From contig JAHHHI010000094.1 of assembly GCA_019359435.1 (NCBI GenBank), positions 1 through 64,000 on the forward strand: a stretch of DNA of 64,000 bases, in the 5' to 3' direction. Source of the stretch: Kaiparowitsia implicata GSE-PSE-MK54-09C (GTDB taxonomy: Bacteria > Cyanobacteriota > Cyanobacteriia > Elainellales > Elainellaceae). The number at the start of each line of letters is the position of its first letter. Positions within the stretch are counted from its first letter, which is position 1. This document shows positions 17,919 to 25,566 of the stretch, in pieces. The position numbers and the translations under genes are program-made. The notes beneath the pieces are model-generated. The model was given only the letters and a program-made list of their open reading frames with translations. It was not told the origin of the DNA and did no database searches.

Positions 17919-19091
17919 TTAACGCCGTCGCGCTTTGCTGACCATTTTGCGCGACAGCCGCAGGTTGAGTTCCTGCTGGTTGGCCCAATCTTGCAGCACT
18001 CGAAAGAACAAGGCTCGATCTTCTACTTTGAGGACGGCAGTTTGGTCGGCGGTTTCGATGGCGTAGGGGTAGCCGCTGCCGATGATCACTTCGCCGCGCA
18101 CCCAGTCGAGAATCTCATTGTGGCGGTTTTCGTCGACGATCCACTGCGGCAGTTCGATGCGGGCGGGGTAGTTGTCGCGGGTGGTTTTGAGGTAGGTGAA
18201 GGCGATGCGATCGCTCTGTTCGGCATAATTTTGCAAAATATCGGCGCGTTCGCAGCGAAACATGGGGGTGCGATCGCCCCAGGCCAGCTTCAGGCTGTTG
18301 ACCAACTGGGCATCGTGGATGGTGTTGGCGGTGGGCAAGTCGTAGAGCGATCGCAGCATCCCCGTCAGATCATCGGCATAAGTAGTGTCGATGTAGGCCA
18401 CCAGCGCCACCCGATGCTGCTCACTCGCGCGCAGCACTCCCAGCAAACAATCCACATAAAACTGCCGCACCTCTGGCTCAAAGGAACGGGCAAAGGTTGC
18501 TACCAGCGACCCATCCAAAAACAGCAGGCAGCGCTCATCACCCGAGTGCGCCTCCATATAGTCCACTAGGCGCTGGGTTTCCATCCCAAACCGCCGCATA
18601 TTCACCAGTCGATCGACGGGCTCGCCGCTGTGCCCTGCCTTTAAATCGTGGGGCGTCAGCACATCGAGCTGAATGTCTTTTTCATAGCCCCCGGTGGGCA
18701 AGTGCTGATTTTCAAACCAGCCAATTTGCACCAGCGCCACGGGAATCGACAAGTCTTTGCCGGGATAGATCTGCGAGCCATCGACGGCAAAGGTGGTGAT
18801 GCCCGTCAGGCGATCGCGCACCCAGTCCATGCTTTCTTCTCGATTATTCCACTGCCCTGGCCCCGGCACGACCCCCTGCTCGGCCACCGCAACGGGTTCT
18901 AACGGTCGCGCGCCCAAGGGCTGAGGGTGCGAATCCAGCAGGTGCGATCGCCCCTCATCTGACAGGGTGACAAAGTCTTTTAGGGCCGTCTTATATTGCT
19001 GCAACAGCCGCACCGCCCGCTTATCAAATTGGGCAAAGGCATCGCGCTTTTGCTCTAAACACTGAAACACCTGAGACGGCTTAATCGGCAT
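17919..19091 (-). CDS. NurA-domain nuclease
   Basis: A 390-residue NurA-domain protein. The first metal motif TFAVDGSQIYPG has Asp104 and Ser106, and FLDGSLVATF provides a second DGS motif. A C-terminal region with HNEILDWVRGEVIIG resembles the family's HxxxxD-type end. NurA is the 5'-3' nuclease that works with the HerA helicase in archaeal end resection. Cyanobacterial members are widespread but less studied. No herA is seen here. A second, different NurA gene begins at 62866. The 143-base gap to the HTH gene downstream allows co-transcription. Confidence 0.8.
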   Translation of the reverse strand: MPIKPSQVFQCLEQKRDAFAQFDKRAVRLLQQYKTALKDFVTLSDEGRSHLLDSHPQPLGARPLEPVAVAEQGVVPGPGQWNNREESMDWVRDRLTGITTFAVDGSQIYPGKDLSIPVALVQIGWFENQHLPTGGYEKDIQLDVLTPHDLKAGHSGEPVDRLVNMRRFGMETQRLVDYMEAHSGDERCLLFLDGSLVATFARSFEPEVRQFYVDCLLGVLRASEQHRVALVAYIDTTYADDLTGMLRSLYDLPTANTIHDAQLVNSLKLAWGDRTPMFRCERADILQNYAEQSDRIAFTYLKTTRDNYPARIELPQWIVDENRHNEILDWVRGEVIIGSGYPYAIETADQTAVLKVEDRALFFRVLQDWANQQELNLRLSRKMVSKARRR

Positions 19092-19470
19092 GGGGGTTAC
19101 GCACTCTTACAACTAGCTTGGGCAGACGCGATCAGACCTCGCGGACGCACCCACATAATACAAATGAATTATACTCAACGGACTCGTAGAAATAACGTCG
19201 TGGTTTTACGGAGAGTGGAGCTTTGGGCATCGGCCAAGCGCCAAAATGCTAAGAAATTTTACAGGCATGTGTTGAAGAAATACGCATTGGCTCTAACTGT
19301 GAACGGGTGATGGCACGGGCGATCGCCCCACTTCTCCGCCCTTCTACGGATCTCCGCAGCCGCAGCCCAAAAGATTCATGGGAAATACGGAATTCAAATA
19401 TTGAAGCTGGGATGAAACTAGATGAAGCGAATAAAAATATGCATGAATCTGCATAAGGTACCGATAGTCC
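19092..19470. other. intergenic region, no gene seen
   Basis: 379 bases between divergent NurA and a short rightward gene. The part 19360-19470 is AT-rich and probably holds the promoter of the short gene. No hairpin, tRNA or repeat recognised. Confidence 0.4.
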
Positions 19471-19665
19471 ATGAATCCCAGCGTCACCGAAATGTTTAAG
19501 CTTGCTCAAGATCGGGGTTGCGTTCTCAACATGATGCTGCACGATGGCGTGCTGTTCTATTGGGTCGAGAACCAGCACTTTATTGGCAAGCCTTGTCAGC
19601 AACTAGAAGAATTAATGCGCATCGTTCATGCGCTGCCAACTAGGGCAACGAGCGAGTATGCCTAA
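19471..19665 (+). CDS. small hypothetical protein
   Basis: A 64-residue frame starting MNPSVTEMFKLAQDRGCVLNMML. The composition is protein-like, with an amphipathic N-terminal helix, two Cys and an aromatic VLFYWVENQHF strand. No domain recognised. It is followed immediately by a repeat element. Supported mainly by composition and by its open frame, not by a known family. Confidence 0.45.
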   Translation: MNPSVTEMFKLAQDRGCVLNMMLHDGVLFYWVENQHFIGKPCQQLEELMRIVHALPTRATSEYA

Positions 19666-19680
19666 CGCCTATGGCCCGAC

Positions 19681-19811
19681 CTAGGGCGTGTCATCAATTC
19701 CAACCAAACGCCTTATGCTACGAGCGTTGCCATGCCCGACCCAAAAACCAGGCTAGGGGCTGTGACTGTTGATTGCTGGGATATCAGAGGCTAATTGATG
19801 ACAGCTCCTAG
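19681..19811 (+). repeat. MITE-like repeat family 1, copy 3
   Basis: A 131-bp copy beginning CTAGGGCGTGTCATCAATT and ending GACAGCTCCTAG. Its left 19 bases and right end are imperfect inverted repeats. It is followed 40 bases later by foldback family 3 copy B. Confidence 0.9.
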
Positions 19812-19850
19812 AATCTGGCTCTTCTTCTCATTTTTTGGACTATTCAGTCC

Positions 19851-20106
19851 ACATAAGTCCTGAAACCTTTCCGGTTAGGGCTTTCCCCTCATTCTCTTCT
19901 TCCTTCTCCCAAAACGGGCTAAACCGAGTCGGAAGTCTCCCTTGCTAAGGGGGATTTAAGGGGGATCAACCCAGGCAAATCCTCAGTCAGAAGTCTTCTG
20001 CATACTAAGTAACTCGTTCTGGGAGAAGCGATGTCCTGAACTGGTCGAAGGGGGGTTGGGGGATGAGGGGAAAGCCCTAACGGCAGGGGTTTCAGGATAT
20101 ATGGTT
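19851..20106. repeat. foldback repeat family 3, copy B
   Basis: A 256-bp element with long inverted ends. The left end reads ATAAGTCCTGAAACC, then GGTTAGGGCTTTCCCCTCAT. The right end is the inverse, ATGAGGGGAAAGCCCTAAC, then GGGTTTCAGGATATATGG. Inside are CCCTTGCTAAGGGGGATTTA and CCTGAACTGGTCGAAG, motifs that look like further nested repeats. Non-coding, with no transposase. Confidence 0.75.
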
Positions 20107-20390
20107 TATCGCCTTGGGGCCGATCGCCCCCAATAGCTCAGCACCTCGCCTTGGGCCGGGGTCAGCACAATGCCCGATGGCGGAATGGCAATCAGCCGAC
20201 TCCACACCGACTGCTCAGCATAGTGCAGCACATGCAGGCGGTGAATGGTGGCGCGAACGCCATCAGGAGAGCCAAGGATGAGATGGCGCAGGGGTTCTCG
20301 CCCTGGCTGAGTTTGGGGAGGGTGAATCAGCAGCGGACTCTGTTCGCCTGGCTCGTCGAGAACCAGGCGATGCAATTGTGGCAAAAACAT
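20106..20390 (-). CDS. small conserved cyanobacterial hypothetical protein
   Basis: A 94-residue protein starting MFLPQLHRLVLDEPGEQSPL, with LIHPPQTQPGREP and HLILGSPDGVRATIHRLHVLHYAE. The pattern matches a small conserved cyanobacterial family of unknown function that I recognise by its MxxPQLxRLVL start and PLRHLxxGSP core. The start at 20390 is fixed by a strong GGAGGA site seven bases ahead, which excludes the longer 107-residue reading. No membrane segment. Confidence 0.7.
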   Translation of the reverse strand: MFLPQLHRLVLDEPGEQSPLLIHPPQTQPGREPLRHLILGSPDGVRATIHRLHVLHYAEQSVWSRLIAIPPSGIVLTPAQGEVLSYWGRSAPRR

Positions 20391-20815
20391 TGGGATTCCT
20401 CCGGCGAAGAGATGGGTTAGGAATCCCAAAAATTTGGCCGCCCCAGACGTTGTGCAGTTCGGGACGGCCTAGAATTGACTCTAGCCTCCGAGACTGGGTA
20501 GTTCAGTCTTGGGGGTCAGCCGCTGGTGAGTGGTGACACACTCGCCAGTGGCGCTTGACCAAATTTTTGGGAAAAGACAAGCTGCACACAGACAGCCATA
20601 AAGAAAAAATTAGCGCATTTGGGGATCACGCGCCAGTCAAACCTGCTACGAAGTTTGGGAACTGGGACGGTTGATCGTGGATAACAGAGACTGGATGACA
20701 GAGTCCCAAAACTCAAGACCCCCGACTTTTCGCAAAAAGTCGGGGGTCTTGGGCTGTAGCGCGGGGGCTATGCTGTGAGGCGGTTGGGGCGATCGCCCGT
20801 CGCGCTAGTACTCTG
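20391..20815. other. intergenic region with degenerate repeat and terminator
   Basis: Contains a 58-bp inverted element at 20653-20710 (TTTGGGAACT ... GAGTCCCAAA). Its interior (GGTTGATCGTGGATAACAGA ... TGGATGACAG) resembles the right half of repeat family 1. A strong terminator follows at 20714-20751. No convincing gene. Confidence 0.5.
20714..20751 (-). terminator. intrinsic terminator for the DUF3134 gene
   Basis: A perfect 17-bp stem (CAAGACCCCCGACTTTT and its complement) with a 4-base loop. On the minus strand the stem is followed by AGTTTTGGG, a short T-run. It lies about 65 bases after the stop of the leftward DUF3134 gene. Confidence 0.8.
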
Positions 20816-21043
20816 CTAGTCGTCTAAATCCATCGAGTCGTCATCATCGTCATAGTCCGACTCTTCGCCCGACATCAGCGCTGAGATTTCTTCTTCATTC
20901 TCGCGGAAGTCAGGGTCGCCGGGTTCGCGTGCCAGCAACCGGCCACTGCTCTCTAGCCAGGCGAGAATCGACGCGTTTTCTTGCGGGGCGATGACGGTCG
21001 CAGGCTGGGAACGGGGCTGTTGGCGGATGGCAGGGTTATACAT
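20816..21043 (-). CDS. DUF3134 small acidic protein
   Basis: A 75-residue cyanobacterial DUF3134 protein. It begins MYNPAIRQQPRSQPATVI, followed by SILAWLESSGRLLARE, the conserved core. It ends in a strongly acidic tail (EESDYDDDDDSMDLDD). The acidic tail suggests binding to a basic partner or cations, but no function is known. It has its own terminator downstream. Confidence 0.8.
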   Translation of the reverse strand: MYNPAIRQQPRSQPATVIAPQENASILAWLESSGRLLAREPGDPDFRENEEEISALMSGEESDYDDDDDSMDLDD

Positions 21044-21285
21044 AGAGGAATGGCCTGGCTAAAGGTTTCAGCACTCCAGTTTAACGCGATTTCTAGACAA
21101 TGGGGGCGGCTTCGGGGCGATCGCCCTCCCTGCCACGTTCCAAATCTTGCCCGCCGTTTCTGAAGCTTCGTTGCGCGGTGGCGCTGTTGGTCGCCAATTC
21201 TTCCTATTATCGGGATGACTGCTAGATCTATTCGGGTTGCAGCGCCGCCATTCGTGCAGCCGATTTAATCAGGAACGCTAGGCCC

Positions 21286-21876
21286 ATGACTGCAAGCAAA
21301 GCGAAGTTATTAGAAGCGATCGCCGGAAAGAATCGCGGACTGCTGGCAACCGATGCCGATCAGCGAACCATTTTGGGGGCGATCGCCCAGCTCGAAACCC
21401 AAAACCCCACCCCGCGACCGCTAGAGGAACCGGCCAAACTCAGCGGCAACTGGCGCTTGCTCTATACCACCAGCACCGACCTATTGCGAATTGAGCAAAT
21501 TCCGTTCTTTAAATTGGGGCAAATTTATCAGGTGGTGCGGGCGGCCTCGGCGCAAATTTTTAACCTGGCAGAGGTGCAAGGGGTGCCCCTGCTAGAGGGG
21601 ATGGTGAGCGTCTCTGCCAAGTTTGAGCCCGTGAGCGAAACGCGGGTGAATGTACGCTTTGACCGGGGCATTGTGGGCTTGCAGCGGCTGCTGGGGTATG
21701 AAGATCCCAGCAGTTTCCTCTCGATGATTGACGCGGGGCGACGCTTTCCGCCGATTGATTTTGCCATCAATGGCGATCGCCAGCGGGGTTGGCTCGAAAT
21801 CACCTACTTGGATGACGACCTCAGAATTGGGCGCGGCAACGAGGGCAGCGTGTTTGTGTTGACCAAAACGCCATAG
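21286..21876 (+). CDS. PAP/fibrillin family protein
   Basis: A 196-residue plastid-lipid-associated protein (fibrillin). Conserved features are KLLEAIAGKNRGLLATDADQ at the N-terminus, LSGNWRLLYTTSTDLLRI for the lipocalin-like first strand, and ITYLDDDLRIGRGNEGSVFVL at the end. Fibrillins bind lipids or quinones at thylakoids and plastoglobules, where they protect photosystems under light stress. The assignment to family is firm; the particular ligand is not known. No signal or transmembrane segment. Confidence 0.9.
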   Translation: MTASKAKLLEAIAGKNRGLLATDADQRTILGAIAQLETQNPTPRPLEEPAKLSGNWRLLYTTSTDLLRIEQIPFFKLGQIYQVVRAASAQIFNLAEVQGVPLLEGMVSVSAKFEPVSETRVNVRFDRGIVGLQRLLGYEDPSSFLSMIDAGRRFPPIDFAINGDRQRGWLEITYLDDDLRIGRGNEGSVFVLTKTP

Positions 21877-21911
21877 GCATGCGGAAACGCCTGGGTCAAA
21901 GCCCACCTGGT

Positions 21912-21973
21912 GTGAACGCACCCAGCATGAACGCACCCAGCATGAACGCACCCAGCATGGACGCACCCAGCAT
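21912..21973 (+). repeat. 15-bp tandem repeat, non-coding
   Basis: Four successive units of GAACGCACCCAGCAT (the last with GGACG), plus a partial fifth, between the fibrillin and nuclease genes. They are not in any supported gene. They look like a short variable-number tandem repeat. Confidence 0.8.
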
Positions 21974-22116
21974 GGACAAATTAGAGAGGGTGGAGGGGCG
22001 ATCGCCCTCCCCGCAGCCGTCCAGATGAATGCGTGAGAATGCGTTACCCCTGTGCCGCCTAGTCGTTCACCCCGCAACAAACCGCAACAAATAATAGAAC
22101 CATCAACCACCTGCCC

Positions 22117-22908
22117 ATGCTCAACCGCCTTTCTCAGGGACATCTCAACGGACTTGATCTGTGCCCCCGCCGCTTTCAGCATGTGCATCTTGATCAATTG
22201 CTGTCGCCCACTGCACCCGAGCAGCAGCAGGCGCTAGACTGGGGCACGCGGTTTCACCTGCTGATGCAACAGCATGATCTGGGTTTGCCCGTGGAAACCA
22301 TTGAGCCTGCTGACCCCACGGTGCAAGCCTGCTTTCGCCAGTTTATGCAGACAGCACCCGAGGTGTTTGCGGTGCAGCCGGGGCAGGTGCGCCACAGCGA
22401 GCATCGCCGCACCCTAGAACTAGAGGGGGTCTTGCTCACTGCGGTGTATGACCTGCTGGTGCTGCACCCCGACCGCGCGCTGATTTATGACTGGAAGACC
22501 CACCTCACCCCCCAGTCGGCGATGCGGCTCGCGCAAGATTGGCAAACGCGGCTCTACTGCTTTGTCTTGGCAGAAACCAGCGCCTACCTGCCAGAGCAAA
22601 TTTCGTTTACCTATTGGTTTGTGCGGGCGCAAGCAGGGGGGGGTGCGCCCCGCCCCCAGCACCACACGCTGCCCTATTCCACCACGCAGCATGAGAAGAC
22701 TCGGCAGGCGCTCTCGCAGCGGTTGGCGCAGTTGAGTGAGGGGCTGGCAGGCTATCGCGAGGGGCGATCGCTCCCCCAAGTGCCCGAAGAACTGGGTCGG
22801 TGCGATCGCTGTCCCTTTGCGATTCGCTGCCGTCGGGGGGCATTTTCAGACGCTTCAGAAAGTGTCCTCATTCCCAACTTGGCCGATATCGCAGAAGTAG
22901 TACTGTAA
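22117..22908 (+). CDS. PD-(D/E)XK nuclease with AddB/Cas4-type cysteine set
   Basis: A 263-residue nuclease. The core residues are Asp112 (AVYDLLV) and Asp125-Trp-Lys127 (IYDWKTH), with WQTRLYCFVLAE as the following helix. Cys16 near the N-terminus and Cys229, Cys232 and Cys238 at the C-terminus form the C...CxxCx5C set. In AddB and Cas4-like nucleases this set binds a [4Fe-4S] cluster that closes the domain. These enzymes degrade single-stranded DNA ends. No cas, addA or recombination gene is adjacent, so it is probably a general repair nuclease. The cluster is inferred from cysteine spacing only. GH3 follows in the same direction. Confidence 0.8.
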   Translation: MLNRLSQGHLNGLDLCPRRFQHVHLDQLLSPTAPEQQQALDWGTRFHLLMQQHDLGLPVETIEPADPTVQACFRQFMQTAPEVFAVQPGQVRHSEHRRTLELEGVLLTAVYDLLVLHPDRALIYDWKTHLTPQSAMRLAQDWQTRLYCFVLAETSAYLPEQISFTYWFVRAQAGGGAPRPQHHTLPYSTTQHEKTRQALSQRLAQLSEGLAGYREGRSLPQVPEELGRCDRCPFAIRCRRGAFSDASESVLIPNLADIAEVVL

Positions 22909-22985
22909 TCGGGGCTGATCCTCAGCTTGGGGAATCGGTCGATTCTATCCGATTCATCACCTGTACGTTTCGTTGGGTCTCTATC

Positions 22986-24692
22986 ATGGCTGATAGCCTT
23001 GCTCTTTCCGTGGTTGCTGCCTATGCGTCCTATGCCAGACGTCGCTTGCTGCACAAAACTCGCCAAGTCGCAGCGACGCAAGAACAATTTTTGCTGCGGC
23101 TGTTGCGGGCGCATGACTCAACAGAACTGGGACAAACCTTTGGCCTTTCCACGGTGAATACCGTCGATGAGTTTCGCTGTCAGGTGCCGATCAAGCCCTA
23201 TAGCTTCTATGCGCCCTATACCGAGCGGATCGCCCAAGGCGAGGCCAATGTTCTCACGCCAGATCCGGTGAACTACATCAACCTCACCAGCGGTTCCACA
23301 GGCAACAAAAAGCAGGTGCCGGTCACGCGTCGATTTCAGCGCAGTTTGCGGCGAGCTGACTTGGCCAGCATTGGTTGTGCGATCGCCGCGTTGAACCAGC
23401 GCGATCGCCCCTTTGGCAAAGCCCTGCTCACCAACTGCGCCAAGCACCAGGGCCGCACCGAGGCTGGCATTGCCTATGGCCCGGTTAGCGTGGGCAGCAT
23501 TCGCCAGGGCAAGCGCTTGGTCGATCAGGTGTTTACCTTGCCGTTCGACGCGCTCGAAATTGGCGACACCGATTCTCGCCACTATGTCTGCTTGCTCTAC
23601 GCCCTGCGCAATCCCCACCTGCGCGGCTGGGTCGCCAATTTCCCCATGTTGATTCTGCGCACCTGCGGCTATTTAGAGCAGTATGGCGATGCCCTGGTCA
23701 AAGACCTCGCAGAGGGCACCTTGGCCCCCTGGCTAGACCTAGAGCCCGCCATTCGCCAGCGGCTAGAGCAGCGGTGGACTGCGGCCCCTGAGCGGGCAGC
23801 CCAGCTTCAGGCGATTCTGCGGCGCGAGGGTCGCCTGAAGCCAAAAACGGCCTGGCAGTTAAGCTATATCACCACGGCGCGGGGTGGCACCTCCGAGTTT
23901 TATCTGCAGCGGTTTGCCGACTATTTTGGCGATGTGCCGGTGTTTGGCGGTGTGTATGGCACAGCAGAGGCGACCTTCAGCGTGTGTCCTGATTTTGACT
24001 ATGACGGCGGCATTCTCGCCTTAGAAAGCGGCTTTTTTGAATTTGTGCCCCAGCACCAATGGCAGGAAGAACAGCCTCAAACCCTGCTGCCAACCGAACT
24101 CACGGTGGGCGATCGCTACCGAGTTTTAGTCACGAGCTATAGCGGCTTCTATCGTTACGACATTGGCGATGTGGTGGAAGTCGTGGGCTACCACGAGCAA
24201 GCGCCGCTCATTGTCTTTCGACATCGCCAGGGCGGGCTACTGTCTGCCACCACCGAAAAAACGACAGAGTTTCACGTCACCCAAGTCATGCAGCGGCTGC
24301 AAGCGGAGTTTGGCATTGGGCTAGATGATTTTTGCGTCACCCTATCGGCAGATGAGTTTCCGGCGCGCTATCTGGTTAACATTGAGCTGGCGGCGGGCTA
24401 TTATCTCGGCCAGCCGCAGGCCTTTTTGCAGCGGTTTGAGTATTGGCTGACGCAGGTAAACAATCCCTATGGCACCGTCCGGCAAAGTCAGGTGCCGCCG
24501 CCTCGGCTGCGAGTGTTAGCACCCCAGAGCTTTGCCCAGGTGCGCCAGCGGCAGATCGATCGGGGCATGTTCGACTCGCAGCTAAAAATTCCCCACATCA
24601 GCGAAGACCGTCAGTTTCTGGCAGGGCTGCCTGTGCAGCTAGAGGTGGCGCTGCAAGCCTCTGCTAATTCGGAACCATCAGCGGCGCGCTAA
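22986..24692 (+). CDS. GH3-family acyl-acid-amido synthetase-like protein
   Basis: A 568-residue GH3 auxin-responsive-promoter family protein. Motifs are YINLTSGSTGNKKQVPVT (ATP/phosphate loop), then FGGVYGTAEATFS, YRVLVTSYSGFYRYDIGDVVEVVG and the C-terminal HxxQGGLLSATTEKTTE segment. Plant GH3 enzymes adenylate an acid such as indole-acetate or jasmonate and conjugate it to amino acids. Bacterial substrates are mostly unknown. The first ATG giving the conserved MADSLALSVVAAYASYARRRL start is 22986; an open frame extending upstream to 22800 overlaps the nuclease gene and is not conserved. Confidence 0.9.
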   Translation: MADSLALSVVAAYASYARRRLLHKTRQVAATQEQFLLRLLRAHDSTELGQTFGLSTVNTVDEFRCQVPIKPYSFYAPYTERIAQGEANVLTPDPVNYINLTSGSTGNKKQVPVTRRFQRSLRRADLASIGCAIAALNQRDRPFGKALLTNCAKHQGRTEAGIAYGPVSVGSIRQGKRLVDQVFTLPFDALEIGDTDSRHYVCLLYALRNPHLRGWVANFPMLILRTCGYLEQYGDALVKDLAEGTLAPWLDLEPAIRQRLEQRWTAAPERAAQLQAILRREGRLKPKTAWQLSYITTARGGTSEFYLQRFADYFGDVPVFGGVYGTAEATFSVCPDFDYDGGILALESGFFEFVPQHQWQEEQPQTLLPTELTVGDRYRVLVTSYSGFYRYDIGDVVEVVGYHEQAPLIVFRHRQGGLLSATTEKTTEFHVTQVMQRLQAEFGIGLDDFCVTLSADEFPARYLVNIELAAGYYLGQPQAFLQRFEYWLTQVNNPYGTVRQSQVPPPRLRVLAPQSFAQVRQRQIDRGMFDSQLKIPHISEDRQFLAGLPVQLEVALQASANSEPSAAR

Positions 24693-24776
24693 GAGATGGG
24701 CCAGCAAAAACCATCTCGGCAGGGGTTCCTCTGCGCCCGTCAGGATCTAGACAGGCTCATCAATTATCTATCTATC

Positions 24777-24855
24777 GGCTAAGTTGAGCGGTGGCTAGTA
24801 TTGTTTGCATCATCACCAAGATCTCTCGCCCGTCCGCTCCAACGTGTTGTTAGAC
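24777..24855 (-). other. degenerate integron attC-like recombination site
   Basis: Read on the minus strand this begins with GTCTAAC, which fits the RYYYAAC core of attC. AACACGTTGGAGCGG follows, then about 40 bases, then the partly complementary arm CCGCTCAAC and TTAGCC. The expected closing GTTRRRY core is degraded. The arms pair as GGAGCGG/CCGCTC with a few mismatches, as in folded attC sites. Orientation is that of a cassette: toxin, antitoxin, then attC. No integrase gene is visible. It is an inference from consensus resemblance. Confidence 0.45.
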
Positions 24856-25006
24856 CGGGCTTGCGCGGTAGGTTCACAACTTCTCTACCGCTTTCCGCTT
24901 GTTGTTTCTGCAAATCAGCAAAGATAGCTTTCAAGTCATGTTCAAATGAACGAGAGTATTCTTCACGAATTCTGTGGATCTCTTCTACAATCTCATCTTG
25001 AAACAT
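24779..25006 (-). CDS. antitoxin-like small protein paired with PIN toxin
   Basis: A 75-residue protein starting MFQDEIVEEIHRIREEYSRSF, followed by EHDLKAIFADLQKQQAESG. This resembles the short helical partners encoded beside PIN toxins in cyanobacteria. The start at 25006 has a GGAGG site at ideal distance. That site lies in the last codons of the toxin gene, and the toxin stop is only two bases upstream, so translation is coupled. The last 24 residues (TTRWSGRARDLG onward) are read through the attC-like sequence. They are probably not part of the original protein. Confidence 0.65.
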   Translation of the reverse strand: MFQDEIVEEIHRIREEYSRSFEHDLKAIFADLQKQQAESGREVVNLPRKPGLTTRWSGRARDLGDDANNTSHRST

Positions 25007-25008
25007 AA

Positions 25009-25479
25009 TCAACCTCCAAGAAGTTCATAGGGTGTGCAAAGAATTGGTAGCTCGTATTCAAAATCAAGACTAATCTCTGCCAGTTTCCTCTGAATTTGAG
25101 CATTGGCAATGTGCTTGCAGTTCCATGTGAGTAAGTAATCCATACCGTGAACCGTTGCGACTGCGATATGAATAGCGTCAACATTGGCTTTTGGCGGAAG
25201 GTTACTACGTCCCAAAAATTGCTCTGCCAGATCAAGCACAGATTGATTCAAATCGAGTAACGCGAGATTGCGAACAATTTCCTGCCGTTGGGATGCGATC
25301 GCGGCATCTCCCTGAGAGGTTTCTTTCACAACAGCTTGAGAGGAGTAGAGTTGGAAGTCACTGCGGCGTGTATCCCACCACTCCCTGGTTATTTCGATAT
25401 TGGCAGCCACAACCAAATCTCTGCTGGGTCGAGCAGTAAGGTAGCCTAAAATACTGGTTTCAAGGTAGACGGTTTCCAC
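25009..25479 (-). CDS. VapC-type PIN-domain toxin
   Basis: A 156-residue PIN-domain protein. METVYLETSILGYL has the PIN Glu/Thr-Ser pattern, the middle has Glu in VVKETSQG, and the C-terminal acid pair is in ANVDAIHIAVATVHGMDYLLTWN, where HIANA follows. PIN toxins are magnesium-dependent RNases held inactive by a cognate antitoxin. The order toxin then antitoxin is the reverse of classic vapBC. The gene sits in a 1.5-kb block with low HIP1 density and ends next to an attC-like site, suggesting horizontal gain. Confidence 0.8.
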   Translation of the reverse strand: METVYLETSILGYLTARPSRDLVVAANIEITREWWDTRRSDFQLYSSQAVVKETSQGDAAIASQRQEIVRNLALLDLNQSVLDLAEQFLGRSNLPPKANVDAIHIAVATVHGMDYLLTWNCKHIANAQIQRKLAEISLDFEYELPILCTPYELLGG

Positions 25480-25566
25480 TCATACATAGTCAATCGTAAG
25501 CTCCTCGATTTTAACTTATCGCCTCGCTTGTCGTTTTGCTGCTGCCCAGAAAATATAATTAACAAG

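Noticed and set aside
17853-18569. 238-codon rightward frame opposite the NurA gene
   Set aside because: Antisense to the NurA gene, whose DGS motifs are clear.
20516-20716. 66-codon leftward frame
   Set aside because: Covers the degenerate repeat and reaches the terminator; composition is not protein-like.
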